From assembly GCA_949987565.1 (NCBI GenBank), contig OX465103.1, positions 2,983,511 through 3,047,510 on the forward strand: a stretch of 64,000 nucleotides of DNA, read 5' to 3'. Below, one piece after another: positions 35,164 to 47,700 of the stretch. Source of the stretch: Luidia sarsii. Taxonomy: Eukaryota; Echinodermata; Asteroidea; Paxillosida; Luidiidae. Under the pieces are notes generated by a model. That model did no database searches. It worked only from the letters and a program-made list of their open reading frames with translations, and had not been told where the DNA came from. Position numbers and translations under genes: made by a program. Numbering within the stretch: the first letter of the stretch is position 1; each line of letters begins with the position of its first letter.

Positions 35164-35236
35164 CTGTGTTTATCACGTCGAGCAAGGGCAAAACCTGAGG
35201 CTCAGGTTTTGCCCTTGCTCGACGTGATAAACACAG
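35164..35236. other. Perfect palindrome, 36-bp arms, 1-nt spacer
   Basis: Arms 35164-35199 and 35201-35236 are exact complements. With two mismatches the pairing extends outward through GGGCAAAG and CTTTGCCC. It sits at the head of a tRNA-derived repeat. Confidence 0.9.
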
Positions 35237-35475
35237 TTCTTTGCCCAATGCCTGATAAAAATATTTCAGGCAGCTCGAGCGGGATTTGAATCCGCAACTC
35301 CCGATTTTGAGTATAGACATCTTAACCACTGGACCACCGAGCTGGTTGAGGTCGTGTGGTGGATTTGAATAATGTAAAGCGGCGGGTACCACGTAACATG
35401 ATGTTTGCGTTGAGTGCTCAGTGCTTTTCCCGGTGCCTGATAAAAAATATTTCAGGCAGCTCGTTTGGGCTGTTT
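35225..35475 (-). repeat. tRNA-derived SINE, copy 1
   Basis: On the minus strand 35340-35272 reads AGCTCGGTGGTCCAGTGGTT (A-box region) and then GGATTCAAATCCCGCTCGAG (B box), a tRNA-like head. The flanks CAGTGCTTTGCCC-like and TGTGGTGGATT with AGCGGCGGGTACC are shared with the copy at 40325-40510. Confidence 0.65.
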
Positions 35476-35499
35476 CCATGGTAACCTGTGTACCTTCCA

Positions 35500-36369
35500 A
35501 GAGAAAGGGTGCTTAAGGGAGAGAGGCTTAAAAAGCCACACCACCCAAATTAAAAAAATAAGAAAAACAAGGCTCAAAATAATTGTAGTAGATACTGGTA
35601 TTAAAATCCAAAACACCACCAAACTTTATATTGCATTTGTGTAGGAATAAAATTCACCATAAGACACACTTCATAGTTTTAATCAAATGAATTGTTGGCG
35701 TTAATCACTCCTCTGTGCTATGGGACAACTTGGTGTTCAATGTCCTGGTTCAGATAACCACAAACTCCATCCAGATGGAATAAATTGGAATGGTTTGAAA
35801 AAGAAACAAATGTAGGGGGTACATTGTATTGCTTGAATCCAGTGGTTTTATTCAATCATTGGAAGTCTTAAATATCGGCCTTTTTTTTGTTTCTCACCAA
35901 TAAGCTCTTCAATGTACTATCCAGTTTGATGAGAAAACAAATCTAAAATGAAAAGCAGTGTAATCCTGGAGTGTATACCTAGTCACTTTCCTATTTTCAG
36001 AGTTTGGCAAGTTGTAGTCGGTGGCCACCAGTCCAATTGCATCACTCTATAGCAGTCTGCAGTCCGCAATAGACTCTCATTTTGTCAGTGAGCAAATGTA
36101 CTCTGTTATATACCAGGGTTTCTTCTAATGCACAAAAAAAGAAGTACTGTTCAAATATGTCCAAGGAACATTAATAGTTTGACAAAGAATAATTGTTTTT
36201 TAGCCTCTGAATGTTTCATTTAAAGGATACACCACTTTGTTTTGGGTGTTTTTTTTTAAAGTGGCTTTGGAGAAGCTATCCCAACAATTGGTAGGAATGT
36301 GAGATCAGCTGTACTAAATAAGCTTCCTTTTCCCCAAAAAAGTCCACAAAGTTTGGGCTGTTTGGCTTT
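35500..36369. other. Intergenic, nothing recognised
   Basis: AT-rich sequence between the IPO9 3' end and the next element. I see no coding, RNA or repeat signal. Confidence 0.5.
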
Positions 36370-37071
36370 TTAACCACTTCGTGCCGGGGGGGTTTTCAGC
36401 GCCGATGACTGCCATACGGGGGTTTTTGAACAATGCATCATTTTCAAATCTCGCTAAAACAATCGGAACAATATATTTCTGTGAAATATATCGATAAGGG
36501 TATATGATGGGTACAAGAGAGTAAAACCTGACACAATTCGGACGTCGTTGTGGCTTTTGTCAAGAGATTACCCGTTCGAAAAAGGGCCCATTACGCGTCG
36601 TCAGTGGACCGTAACGGACTTGTGGGTGTGTGCATGTACGGCGCTGTCAATCCCTGACCGCAGACTCCAGCCTCCACTCCAGGCAGTCAAATCTTCGAGT
36701 TGGTCGGCCACAACCGAGCGTACAGATTACAGAAAAGAATGTGGGGGGAATTCCAATGCCAGACCGACGACCGTTGGGCTGTGTGGCATGCTAAGACAAT
36801 GTTCCCCGCGTGCTTTCTGCTGCAGCGCGGTATCCCTCGATCCTCCGCAGTAAAAGTCCCACAATTGCACAATTACTGCTGCTAATCTTGCAATTCATGT
36901 GGCAACTTGCGTCAAAAAGGGTCTTTGTACTGATTCGTATTGCTTTGATCTAAGCTGAAAAGAGTCTTTGTTTAGAATGTGGACAATAGTTGTGCCCGGA
37001 TTCAGAGGGCCCCGTCGCATAGTCAAGCCAATGGAGCTACGGATTCGGAGGTCCCGGCGCGAAGTGGTTAA
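36370..37071. mobile_element. TTAA-flanked TIR element, copy B (piggyBac-like)
   Basis: Near-full-length second copy of 5220-5915, in the same orientation, with TTAA at 36370-36373 and 37068-37071. The two copies differ by scattered substitutions and small indels, so the insertions are not recent. No recognisable transposase. Confidence 0.75.
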
Positions 37072-39478
37072 GATCACTTTTAACTGTAGGATTTCACTCG
37101 TAGCTTGGCTGCGTTGTGATCAGACAAAACGTTCAAGCGTATTGGTAGGCAATTGCTGCTCCTAATTCTAAACAGCAGCTTGAGTGCACCACTGAAAGCC
37201 TCACTGAAAAAAAATTCTTTCACCTGTACCTGTTTTTCTCCCCCCAAAAAACACGGCCCCAGTTTCTGCTCCAGCTTGGTCTCTATCATTCAGAAGCTGA
37301 ACAATTAGTTTTGGGTTTCTTTTACTGAAGTGGAAGAACCGTGGGAGTCTTCTTCAAAATGGAGTATCTTCTCCAAAACTGAAGGGCAAAGACCTCTTGT
37401 TTTCATGCCCATTGCTTTCATACGGATGAAAGAAATATAGACAAAGCTGGAGCCAGAGCCTAACCTGTATTTTTCAAAACGGGCCCTGATTTGGGGGAAA
37501 GGTCCCATGATGCGACTAGGGAGCCCTCGCTTGGCGGTCAAAAGAAAGTTAGCCCTGTCAGCCTACTATCTTCTGTACATGGGACAGCGTTTCCAATTAG
37601 TCGCAAAAAAATAATAACAATACCCTTAAAATGCACAATGGAGCAGACGATAGAATTGATATCACTTTAATGGGAAGTATGTGTTAATAATCTGATGTGT
37701 ACTGATGTGATGAAATCCCCATAATTATCAAGAACCGTGTGAGCAGTTTGCTAGGAGCTTGTTCATATTTTTTTCATCTTGTGCCTATTCTATGTATGTG
37801 TATATTTCAACGCCAAGTATTCAAAAATACACCTTTCCTTTTTTTGTACGTGTACAATATGCAACAGGAGGTAATAAAAAAAAGAATACCTATGAAGTGT
37901 CTGCTAGTAGTTATTTGTTTCTTTTTGCATTACAAAGCTTTAATAATAAAAGTCTGAATCAGAGGAGAAATATTAGGAAACTAAATTCTTTTAACAGTTG
38001 TAATCTGCCTTTGGGGAAGGTGTGGCTACATGTAGGAGTGAAATGTCAATTTCTGAGTGTAATGTGAAAAGGTGTGTCTCCTTTTCCCAGGAATATCCCT
38101 GAAAAAATGTAGCGTGAAACGGCTATCAGTACGATAAGGGTTGTCGGAGTCAAGTAGAACCACGGTCTACATCACACTTTGTGTACGACCCACACAGCAG
38201 ATCATGAGCTCAAGAAGAAAGTTTTGACAAAAACTAAAAAACCACCGTGCACACAAATATATGACAAAACTACCACAAAAAGGTTTATTGCCTATCAACT
38301 TTCAAACAACTAAAAAAGAAAACCCCAATTATATATAAACAAGTGAAAGATTATCTTCTGTACATTAACAATTGTAATGCTGAACACGTTTCATGATAAA
38401 TAAGCTGTGTAAAAAAAAAAGCCTTACAAAGAAACATACACAATGGAGAACCCATCTGCTAAACAGAACTTAGCAGGTAAATGAAAAATGGGCAGAAAAA
38501 TTCCAAAAATCTTAACAGGTTTTGCTTTGGTTGTTGAAATACAGTATGTATAAGTTATGTAAACGCGCAGTAAGTAATGTACATACCCAAAGGGCCTGAA
38601 GCCTCAAAGATACAGAATTTCTCAGAATTACTTTCAAACTTGTTTGGGCCAGTTGTTGAAGTTCAATGGATTAAGAAGTGATTTCATAGGGAGTATCATG
38701 AAGGGCATCTTGGGCTACCTCTCAAGGGATTTTCCCCTTTTTATAGAGTAATATGCAAAAAAAAACTGACTGAATATGACCAAAATGCAACCATCAAAAC
38801 AATTTGGAGGGGTCTGACATGTCCAACCCTACAGACATTATCTTCAGTTAATTTCAGTGTTTGCTAAAAGTCCTAGTGTGTTGATCTCTTCCTGCACTTA
38901 ATTTCAACCAATTCGTAACCTAAGGCTGAACCCAAAGCCATCCAATTTCTAGGGCAAAAATTAGGAGGTCCTGACGTTTTCATCCCGGCAAGACCTTTCT
39001 CAGTGGCAAAATGAGAAAGGCCCTGCCAGGATTGAAACGTCAGGCCCCTGCTAATTCTTGACACTTCTTTTTGTATCTGTTGAACCTACTTCTCCATCTC
39101 TCACAATAAGTAGAGTCCCACGATCCCAACCACACATTTTGTGACCTTCACTAAAATTTCCACAATGACAATATTTCCAAAAGGGAGGGAAGTTCAGAAA
39201 GAAAGATTCTGTGACAGCTGCAATCCGCATTTGAGAAAAGTCCTGCTCAAATGAAAATGTCAGGCCCTCTATAAAAATGATTGAAATCAGCAAATATTAT
39301 TCACTTCACATTACTTTTGGATTTATCAAGGACTACATTTTTGTCCTCTTGTGATTAAAATGCCCAAATCATGATCTAAATATCAGGGAATTTTGGTTCC
39401 AAAAAATTAAACAAATATGAATATGAATGGCATTAACTGCTAATGATGTACCAATAAATAAACAACCTTTGAACTATC

Positions 39479-39727
39479 AAGTAGGAGGTTTGTGGTGACA
39501 TCATGTACATCATGTACATCATCTCTTAAGAGAAGGAGTATGGCTCTGAAAAGAGCAGGTAACTCAACGTTTCTTGTACTGTGTACTCTGCCCGTCGTCA
39601 TCAGTCTCCTGATGATGGGCAGAGTACACATGACCCGAAACGTTGAGTTACCGGCTCTAATCAGAGCCACACTCCTCTAAAGAGCTGACATACATGTGTA
39701 CGTGGTGTCACTGCAAACCTCCTACTT
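39479..39727. mobile_element. Hairpin MITE, AGGTTTGCGGTGACACC family, full copy
   Basis: Inverted ends AAGTAGGAGGTTTGTGGTGA and complement; the inner arms GGCTCTGAAAAGAGC and ACTCAACGTTTC also pair with the far side. About 249 bp. Best-preserved outer boundaries of this family in the window. Confidence 0.8.
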
Positions 39728-40324
39728 AGTATTTCCACCATGCAAACATTCCAATCTTTGAACTGTTTTCACAAGGCTGCTAAACATTTTTAGTTTTTAG
39801 AGTTTTGCGGAACTTTCCGGGAGAAACCCCTAACCTCAAGCACCATGGGAAATAGCAATGTACTGCATGGGAATACACACATGGGTATGTTACACACAAA
39901 TAATCAATAGGAACTTGTCCACCGGACACATTGTGAAAGCCCTCAAATTCAGGACTCAACAACATGATTACGTGGATATGCAAGTAAATGAATACCTTCT
40001 TCTCATAAGGTACAAGAGTGTACATATAAAAACAAACAAAAATAAACATAACCTCTGAATACAAAATATAAATACACTCGGTATCTGGATAAAAAAAAAA
40101 ACCCGAGAGAATACAAAAGAGTTCTATTTGTACATTGATATACACACGTGTGTTATTTCTTTGGAATAATGTGTTCATATTGCTTCCTGTAGTCTGCAAT
40201 ATTGACATGTCTCTCTGCATGTGGTACGTACATAGACCATACTGCATAGTATGTGCATCTTAGGCCAAACTGGCATTTCTCATGAGCAATTTCAACTTAA
40301 ATTTCGGCCTGTAATTAGCACTGT

Positions 40325-40510
40325 ATGCTCAGTGCTTTGCCCGATTGCCTGCTGAAAACCAAAAAATATGGGCAGCTCGGACGGGATTCAAACCCGCGAC
40401 TCCTGCTTTCCTGTGCAGACATTGTAGCCAAAAGACCACCGATGGGTTAGAGGTTGTGTGGTGGATTCAAATCTGTACAGCGGCAGGTACTGCATGGCAT
40501 CAAAGATATG
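40325..40510 (-). repeat. tRNA-derived SINE, copy 2
   Basis: On the minus strand it has a tRNA-like head ending in a B box (GGTTTGAATCCCGTCCGAG). It shares flanks with 35225-35475. A-box side is more diverged. Confidence 0.6.
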
Positions 40511-41575
40511 CAATGCGCATGTTTCAGAACAGGAGGCTTTTTTGTGGCCATCCTATTAAAAATCTCGTCAATTTCGTCGAAATTTCCGAGTCAGTTTTTT
40601 GGCACAAAAAAAATTCTTTTAAACATATGAAACAATGGGAACATTAATAACAATGGGAAAAATTATTTCAGTTAAAACAATTGATTGGAACATTTCTTAC
40701 ATAGTCCAGTGCCCATGCATTGTCGTGGTTCCAAGCTGAAAGAGCTCATTGCAAGATTGCTTCGTTGACATTGTAGAAGTTTGTACTTCTACGTTTTAAC
40801 CAGAAATGATACACATTCGTAACAACAAAATTAAGTCTACTACATCTAAAACAATGCAGTCAAAGTTATTCAGCTTGCTTTTTTTTTTTTACAGTATCTA
40901 TGCAGACGTCCAAAAGAAGCACCAACCCCTTCCTTGAGTTCAAAGATATGTACTCGGGCTGTCAAGACAAGATGTTCTTAAATTTTCGGACAGGACAACA
41001 TTCATGTAAGCATTGATATGTTTTGTATTGCTATTAAAGATATTGTACGCACACAAACAAAATACAAAAATAAACAAAAGAGTTGTAAAATATGGAACCC
41101 GTTCTGAAAAAAAAAAATTAAGAGCATGTTTTAAGTAGCTTTAAAGATTCTCAGTACAGTCATGAAAGTAAGGATGGCAAATGGCCAGGATTCACGCATG
41201 GCTCTGTCTATTCCAGTTGGCATTTGTCCACGGACGTAAGTAACTTATAGACAGCAGAGCCCTGGAACCAGTATGGAAAAGCCAGGGACCAAAATGTGGC
41301 CTACATGTAGCAACACACATGTAGGCCCTTTATGAGTCCATGGATCAGGCTTGGGCACGGGCTTCGTTTCCACCTGACAAAACCTGAAAACAGACTATTA
41401 CAGGCTGTGATTTATCACCAAAATTGAAGGTTTTTGGGGCTTGTTAAGTACCGGTACAGAGTGTTTGTTGCTAGAAGCCTGTGACATTGAAGCGGGTATT
41501 GAGAGAAATGTGACTGAAGCTGAAGCCTGGGCCTAAGCCTTAATTTTGTAAATGGCCATACCGGTAGATATGGGT

Positions 41576-41655
41576 ATAAATGAGGGTGATATGGGTATAA
41601 ATGAGGGTGATATGGGTATAAATGAGGGTGATATGGGTATAAATGTGGGTATGTC
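41576..41655. repeat. 21-bp GATATGGGTATAAATGAGGGT repeat, 4 units
   Basis: Four nearly identical 21-bp units just downstream of the third gene's stop codon. Confidence 0.9.
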
Positions 41656-41729
41656 TTACGTACAAATGCAAGTTAGTCAGGTCCCCAATGGCATAATGGA
41701 ACCCTGACGTCAATTTTGATTCATTGCTC

Positions 41730-44700
41730 TCAGTACATTGGCGCGATGTTCTTTTTGGATGAGTAAGTGCGAAGCGGTGGTTTGGTCTCCCAGGGAAGCG
41801 ACGGGCTGCTCCTATCCACAGTCACGGCAGCCAGTCCCGCCGCAGTCTGCCCCTTGGTGGGTGTGGCTGCAGCTGCAGCGGCGGCGGCGGCGGTGGGTTT
41901 CCCGTCGCCCAGGGTGGAGGTTGTCTTGCTGCCGTTCACTTTGGCACTGCGGCCGGACAACGCCTGGCCACTGCAGTTGTTGTTCTGATCAGAGACACCG
42001 TTGCTGTTTGCCAGGACGGCAACACTGCCGCCATTGGCTGCATGCCTCGCCTGGGTCCTCTGAGCGGAGTCCTTTAGCTTCTTAGCGCCGGGCGATGTGT
42101 CCCGCGTCATCGTCGTCAGAGGCCTCTTCGTTGTGGACGTCCCGTGCGGAGGACGGCCAGGAGTCTTGGACCCCTTCCGGGGCTTCTTGGCCGAGGCTGT
42201 TGAAGCCTGGGCATCGCACAGCGCCGAACTTCGCAGAGAGTAGGCCCTCTTTGTCCTTCCCTGCACGGGCACAGGCATCCGCAGATTGTACCTGCGTGCC
42301 GTCGGGGGCGGGCTTGGGTCGCCAACCTTTGCGGCCGGCAGCGGCAACAGTTGCAAGTCACTCACCGATAAACTTCCTCTGTCAGGGGACGTACATGCTC
42401 GTGTGGCTCCTGCACTCTCCGGCGTGAAAGCTTCCTCCACCCTGGGCTGATGCGAGATCTTGGCTGCCTTTGGGCTCTTGGCAGGGCTGCTCTTGCGGCC
42501 GTCCGGCTCAGAGCACTTCGGAGGACTCTCCTTCCCCTTGCCTCTGGCCGGTGGTGTGCTGCTCTCCGCTTTGATTGCCCTCGCCCTCTCCGGAGGGACA
42601 CCGGCCGGCTGCCTCTGCTCCTTCCTCGGGGGTGGCGTCTCAGTCCTGCGCTTGCCGCTCACAGACCAGCTGGAGCTGTTCATGTCCTGGACCAGCTCAA
42701 ACTCGCTGCAGTCCGAGTCCGAGTCCCTGCTGGCGTCAGACCCTCCGCCGACTGCCGCCTTTCTTTCCTTCGCGCAGTTGGCACAACCCGCCTGGGAGTC
42801 CACGTATTTCAAGGCGCACCCTTGCATGACGTGGTCTCTGAAACAGGCGAGGTTTTTGCTGGCTTCTGCCGGCGGATTTTCGGCTGCAGCTGTTGGCACC
42901 TCCTTTTTGGTGGCGGCGAACAAATTCCCTGCTCTTTCGGCGAGCGACAGCTTGGAATCCGGCAGGCATGTCAACTGAGCCTTTGGGATCTCTTTGTCTA
43001 CTCGTGACTCCGCAGGACCTTTCATTCTCCTGCGAGCGAGTTTGCCATTGCTCAGGGTAGAGTTGTCTAACTTCCAGATGAGATCAGGGTGGGACTCACA
43101 GGTCCTCGCATTCGGCTCCTGCGTGTTCCTTCCTGACAATCCGGGCGCCTTCTTGGAATAAGGCGACACACTGATGGCACTCTTGTCCAACTGCTTTGCG
43201 GGTTGAGCACCACATTCTTCCACTGGATCTTTCACAACTCTGAGGCAGGTTTGATTTTTTTGGCTCTGAACTCTCGTAACACATGTCGCAGGTTCGTTTG
43301 GTTTAGTGGCTGGAGGCAAACGGCCTCTGTGAGATGTACCGGTAGCTACTGGCACTCTTGCATCAGGGTGTAAGTCGTTCGACCCTGACGTCAGAGGATT
43401 GGATGCTGGCGTCTTTGATTCTGTGTGGCCGTTTGCCACAGGAGAGCACGTCCTCAGTGACAGCTGACCAGGCGATTCAGGAGGGAAAGTCTGGTTCCTC
43501 GCTGAGGCATCTTTGAGGGCTGTCGACAGCTGGAGAGCCAACTTTCTAAAAGGGGACAGCTCGCCAGGGCAGTCACTTGCTGGTCGATCACTTGACTGCT
43601 GATAGTTTTTGGAAGATTGTTGAGAGAGCCTTAAGGTCTTGTTGGAGGCTTGATGACTCGAGTCAATCAAGGTGAATGGTCGCTGTTCTGTCGTCTGCTG
43701 TTCAGGTGATGAACGCTTGGACAACTCAACGTTCTCCTGGATGGCTGTTGATTGGGTAGATACAGAAGTTTCTCGCTCATCTGCTGGGGTATGGTTGGAT
43801 GTCTGCGGATGACTTTGAGTTTGTTCCATCAAGGGTTCCTCGGCTGTTGGGTGGGATAGAGAGTGTAATACTTTGGAGTTGTTCAATGGTTCTACCTGGT
43901 CGGTTGTTTCACTGAGACTAACTGGCTGTTGTCTGACAGACCGTGGGCTAATGTTGCACGCATCGAGTGCATCCAGAGATTTGTTCAAGGCGCAGAGCCT
44001 TGCTTCCAGTCTGTTGGTTGTGAACTCCACAACGGGCAATTTTTGCTTGGCATCGGGAAGTTTGCAGTCGGCAGTAGACGTGTTTGATGACGGCAGCTTC
44101 TCGCTGATCTGCTCAGAAAAATCCGAGTCCTCGGACAACCACAAATCCAGAGCGTCTGAGCCCTGATCGTACGATTCTTGGTCTTGGCAGCGGGCTATCG
44201 CCTTGATGGCTGACCACTGGAGACCGTCTTCAGTCACGGGGTCGGGGGTCACATCCACGCCCACAATACTACTGGCCTCGGAGGGTAGGTCAATGTCGTC
44301 GAACCAACTGTCGTCTCCGTCAGACACGTCATCCGGCTGTGGACCTGCGCAGCCCGAGACAGGTTCACAGACACCACGACTGATGTCAACGGCTGGGGAT
44401 TTGTGGTCCACCCTGAGTTCTCGAAGGAAAGGCAGCTCAGAGACACACTCTTGACTGCTGGTGGTCTGCTGCCCTCCAGGCTCGTCAGAGCTATCTGTGC
44501 CTCTTCTGTCATTTTGCTCGTCCAGGCACTCCGGGGCAATCATTGCCCTGGCAGACTGCTCCGGATTTCTGTCGACGGCTCCTTCAATCGCATCGCCTTG
44601 CTGGGCCGACACGACCTGCGCTCGCATTTCGCAGTCGTGGTCCGTTGAGGACACTGCGCTTCCCCAAGCTGGAAGGTCCGAGGAACATTGCTGGGCGTTC

Positions 44701-47700
44701 ACAAAATTGAGCCAGTCCATCCACTGGTCGTCACAGCGGCTCCCCTCACGTCTGACTAACAATACGGCATCTGTGACGTTTGGCTGATGCACTTCCTGAG
44801 TGGTGTTCTCCAGGTCCTGCTGGCTAGCTGCTGACTCCTGCCTTACAGGCGGACAACTGTATGGATGGTCTAGGTCCAATATCAACCACGGAGTGGCTGA
44901 GGCTTTCTCGGACTCCTGAGAGTTGATGGCAGAGGTCTCCAGGGAGCAAATAGCAGAGGGCTCCAGAGAGCTAACAGCAGTTGGCTCCAGGTAGCTAACA
45001 GCAGGTGGTTCCAGTGAGATAACAGCAAGGGGCTCCAAGGAACTAACAACAGGGGGCTCGAAGGAGCTAACAGCAGGGGGCTCCAGGAAGCTAACAGTGT
45101 TGGGCTCCAGTGGGCTAACAGCAGATGTCTCCAGTGAGCTTACAGCAGGTGGCTCCACGGAGCTTACAGCAAGTGGCTCCAGGGAGCTAACAGCAGGTGG
45201 CTCCAGGAAGCTAACAGCAAGTGGCTCCAGGGAGCTAACAGCAGGTGGCTCCGGGGAGCTAACAGCAGGTGGCTCCAGGAAGCTAACAGCAGGTGGCTCC
45301 AGGGAGCTAGCAGGTGGCTCCAGGGAGCTAACAGCAGGTGGCTCCAGGGAGCTAACAGCAGGTGGCTCCAGGGAGCTAACAGCAGGTGGCTCCAGGGAGC
45401 TAACACCGGGTGGCTCCAGGGAGCTAACAACAGGTGGCTCCAGGGAGCTAACAGCAGGTGGCTCCAGGGCGCTAACAGCAGGTGGCTCCAGGGCGCTAAC
45501 AGCAGGTGGCTCCAGGGAGCTAACAGCAGGTGGCTTCACGGAGCTAACAGCAGGTGGCTCCACGGAGCTAACAGCAGGTGGCTCCAGGGAGCTAACAGCA
45601 GGTGGCTCCAGGGAGCTAACAGCAAGTGGCTCCAGGGAGCTGACAGCAGGTGGCTCCAGGTAGCTTACAGCAGGGAACTCCAGTGAGCTAACAGCGGGGG
45701 GCTCCAAGGGGCTAACAGCAGATGTTTCCAGGGAGCTAACAGCAGGTGGCTCCAGGGAGCTTACAGCAGAAAGCTCCAGTGAACTAACAGCAGGGGGCTC
45801 AAGGGCACTAACAGCAGGGGGCTCCAGGGAGCTAACAGCAGGGGGCTCAAGGGAACTACCAGCAGGTGGCTCCGGGAAGCTTACAGCAGGTGGCAACAGG
45901 GAGCTAACAGCAGGGGGCTCAAGGGAACTAACAGCAGGGGGCTCCAGGGAGCTAACAGCAGGTGGTTCCAGGGAACTACCAGCAGGTGGCTCTAGGGAGC
46001 TTACAGCAGGTGGCAACAGGGAGCTAACAGCAGGGGGCTCAAGGGAACTAACAGCAGGTGGCTCCAGGGCGCGTACAGCAGGTGGCTCCAGGTAGACAAC
46101 AGGTGGATTGTGGGAGCTTATAGCAGTTGGCTCCAATAAGCTAGCAGCAGGTGGATCCAGTGAGCTAACAGCAGATGGTTCCAGTGAGCTCACAGCGGGG
46201 GGCTCCAGTGAGCTTACAGCAGGGGGCTCCAGGTAGCAAACAACAGGGGGCGCCGGACTAGCCAGTGGAGTGACAAAGGGATCTTCCTGAGGGACGTCTG
46301 TAAGATTCAAGGGCTCATCTTCACATGGAGGTGGCATCTCACGGTAAGCCTGTCCTGGCGCAGTTAGGAGCTGATACGCCTGGGGCCAGTTGATCTGTGG
46401 CAGTTCAGCTGCCGGAGTTGTCCTCCTGCCTAGATCCTGGCCTTCCTCGGGAGACCAGTGGGGCCGCCAGGTCATGTCCAGCCACAGCATTTGGGACAGC
46501 CACTTCTGTTTGGCCTCGGTCCTGACCTGCCAGCTCTCGTTGTGGCCAGCGTCCTCCTCCTCCTCCTCCTCCTCCTCCTCCTCCTCTGAGATGCCCCCGT
46601 CGGACCCCATCCCCTTCTGAGACCCGCCGGCACCCTCCGCCGGCGACTCCCCGTCGGCGCCCTTCACATAGAGTCTGACCGTCACGTCCTGGTCCGGCAG
46701 GCGGACCTGGACATTGAGCAGGCTGCTGGCACGCAGGTAGCCCAGGCACTTGGACCGGAGGACCTTCCACTCGCTGTACGGGGCGATGGCGTCCGGCAGG
46801 AGGCCGCAGAGGCACTGGGCCAGGACGCAGGACAGAGCGGAGGAGAGGAGTGGAGGGGCGGCGCGGCCCCGGGCCGCAGGGGTCTTGTGCGCCCGCTCCA
46901 GCCGGCCAAAGAGCTCCTGGGTCGGGGTGATGGCAAACGTGGACAGCAAGCAGAGTCGGCTCAGGCCCGAGTCGGCCGCCAGGAGGCCCGCCAGCTCCTC
47001 GCAAAGGGCGGCGTTGTTGGCATCGATGCGGCTGGTGTCCAGGAGGTTCCTCTGCGGGTCCTCTGGCGTCTCCTGGAAGGCCATCAGGCACAGGTTCACG
47101 CACAAGACCAGGGAGGCTGACCCCACCTGAATTTTTAAAGTCGGGGGGAGGGGGGGGGAAATAAAAAGAGGGGGAGAGCAGCCGTGAACGACTCATCCTA
47201 AATCTCTTTCAATCAGACAACCGTTACAGACCCTGAAGCTTGTTTTCTGGGGTATTGGGGGCCGTACTGCTCTTACTTGTCGGTGCTGGGTGAAGCCATA
47301 AGAGTGGCATAGACGAGGAAGGAATGGAGAGAGGTGGCAGCCCGGTCATATGTGGCACCCACAGAGACAAAGGGACGAGTAACGATTGTGATGATGGTAC
47401 CGATGGGGATGATGGTGAGGATGGCGAGCATGAAGGTGAGGATGGCGGGGATGGTGAGGATGGAGAGAATGAGGATGGCGAGGATAAAGATAACGATGAG
47501 GATGGTAAGAAGGATGAAGACGATGAAGATGATGAGGAGGGGGAGGGGGATATATGCACAGTCTGGGTTTCTTTCTCACCTTGTCACGAATGGCCCTGAC
47601 CAGATTGAGGACAAAGGCAGGCTCATGAGCAATGAGTCTGCCAATGTGCAGGACACGGGCCTCAAAGGCATCCTTGTCGTCACCCAGCTGGGACCGGAGG

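Larger units (their letters stand above)
37072..41729 (-). other. Downstream region of the third gene, possible long 3' UTR
   Basis: AT-rich sequence after the stop at 41730 (minus strand) with no open frame of interest. A minus-strand AATAAA at 38284-38289 is one possible poly(A) signal. A hairpin MITE (39479-39727), a tRNA-derived SINE (40325-40510) and a 21-bp repeat (41576-41655) lie inside. The extent of any UTR is inference. Confidence 0.35.

Noticed and set aside
45097..45663. Plus-strand 188-aa repeat ORF antisense to the third gene
   Set aside because: Shadow of the octapeptide repeat; the minus-strand frame continues into non-repeat protein on both sides.
46405..47196. 263-aa minus-strand frame overlapping the third gene's last exon
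   Set aside because: Alternative frame of GC-rich coding DNA; the chosen frame joins upstream exons in phase and is open for 5.4 kb.
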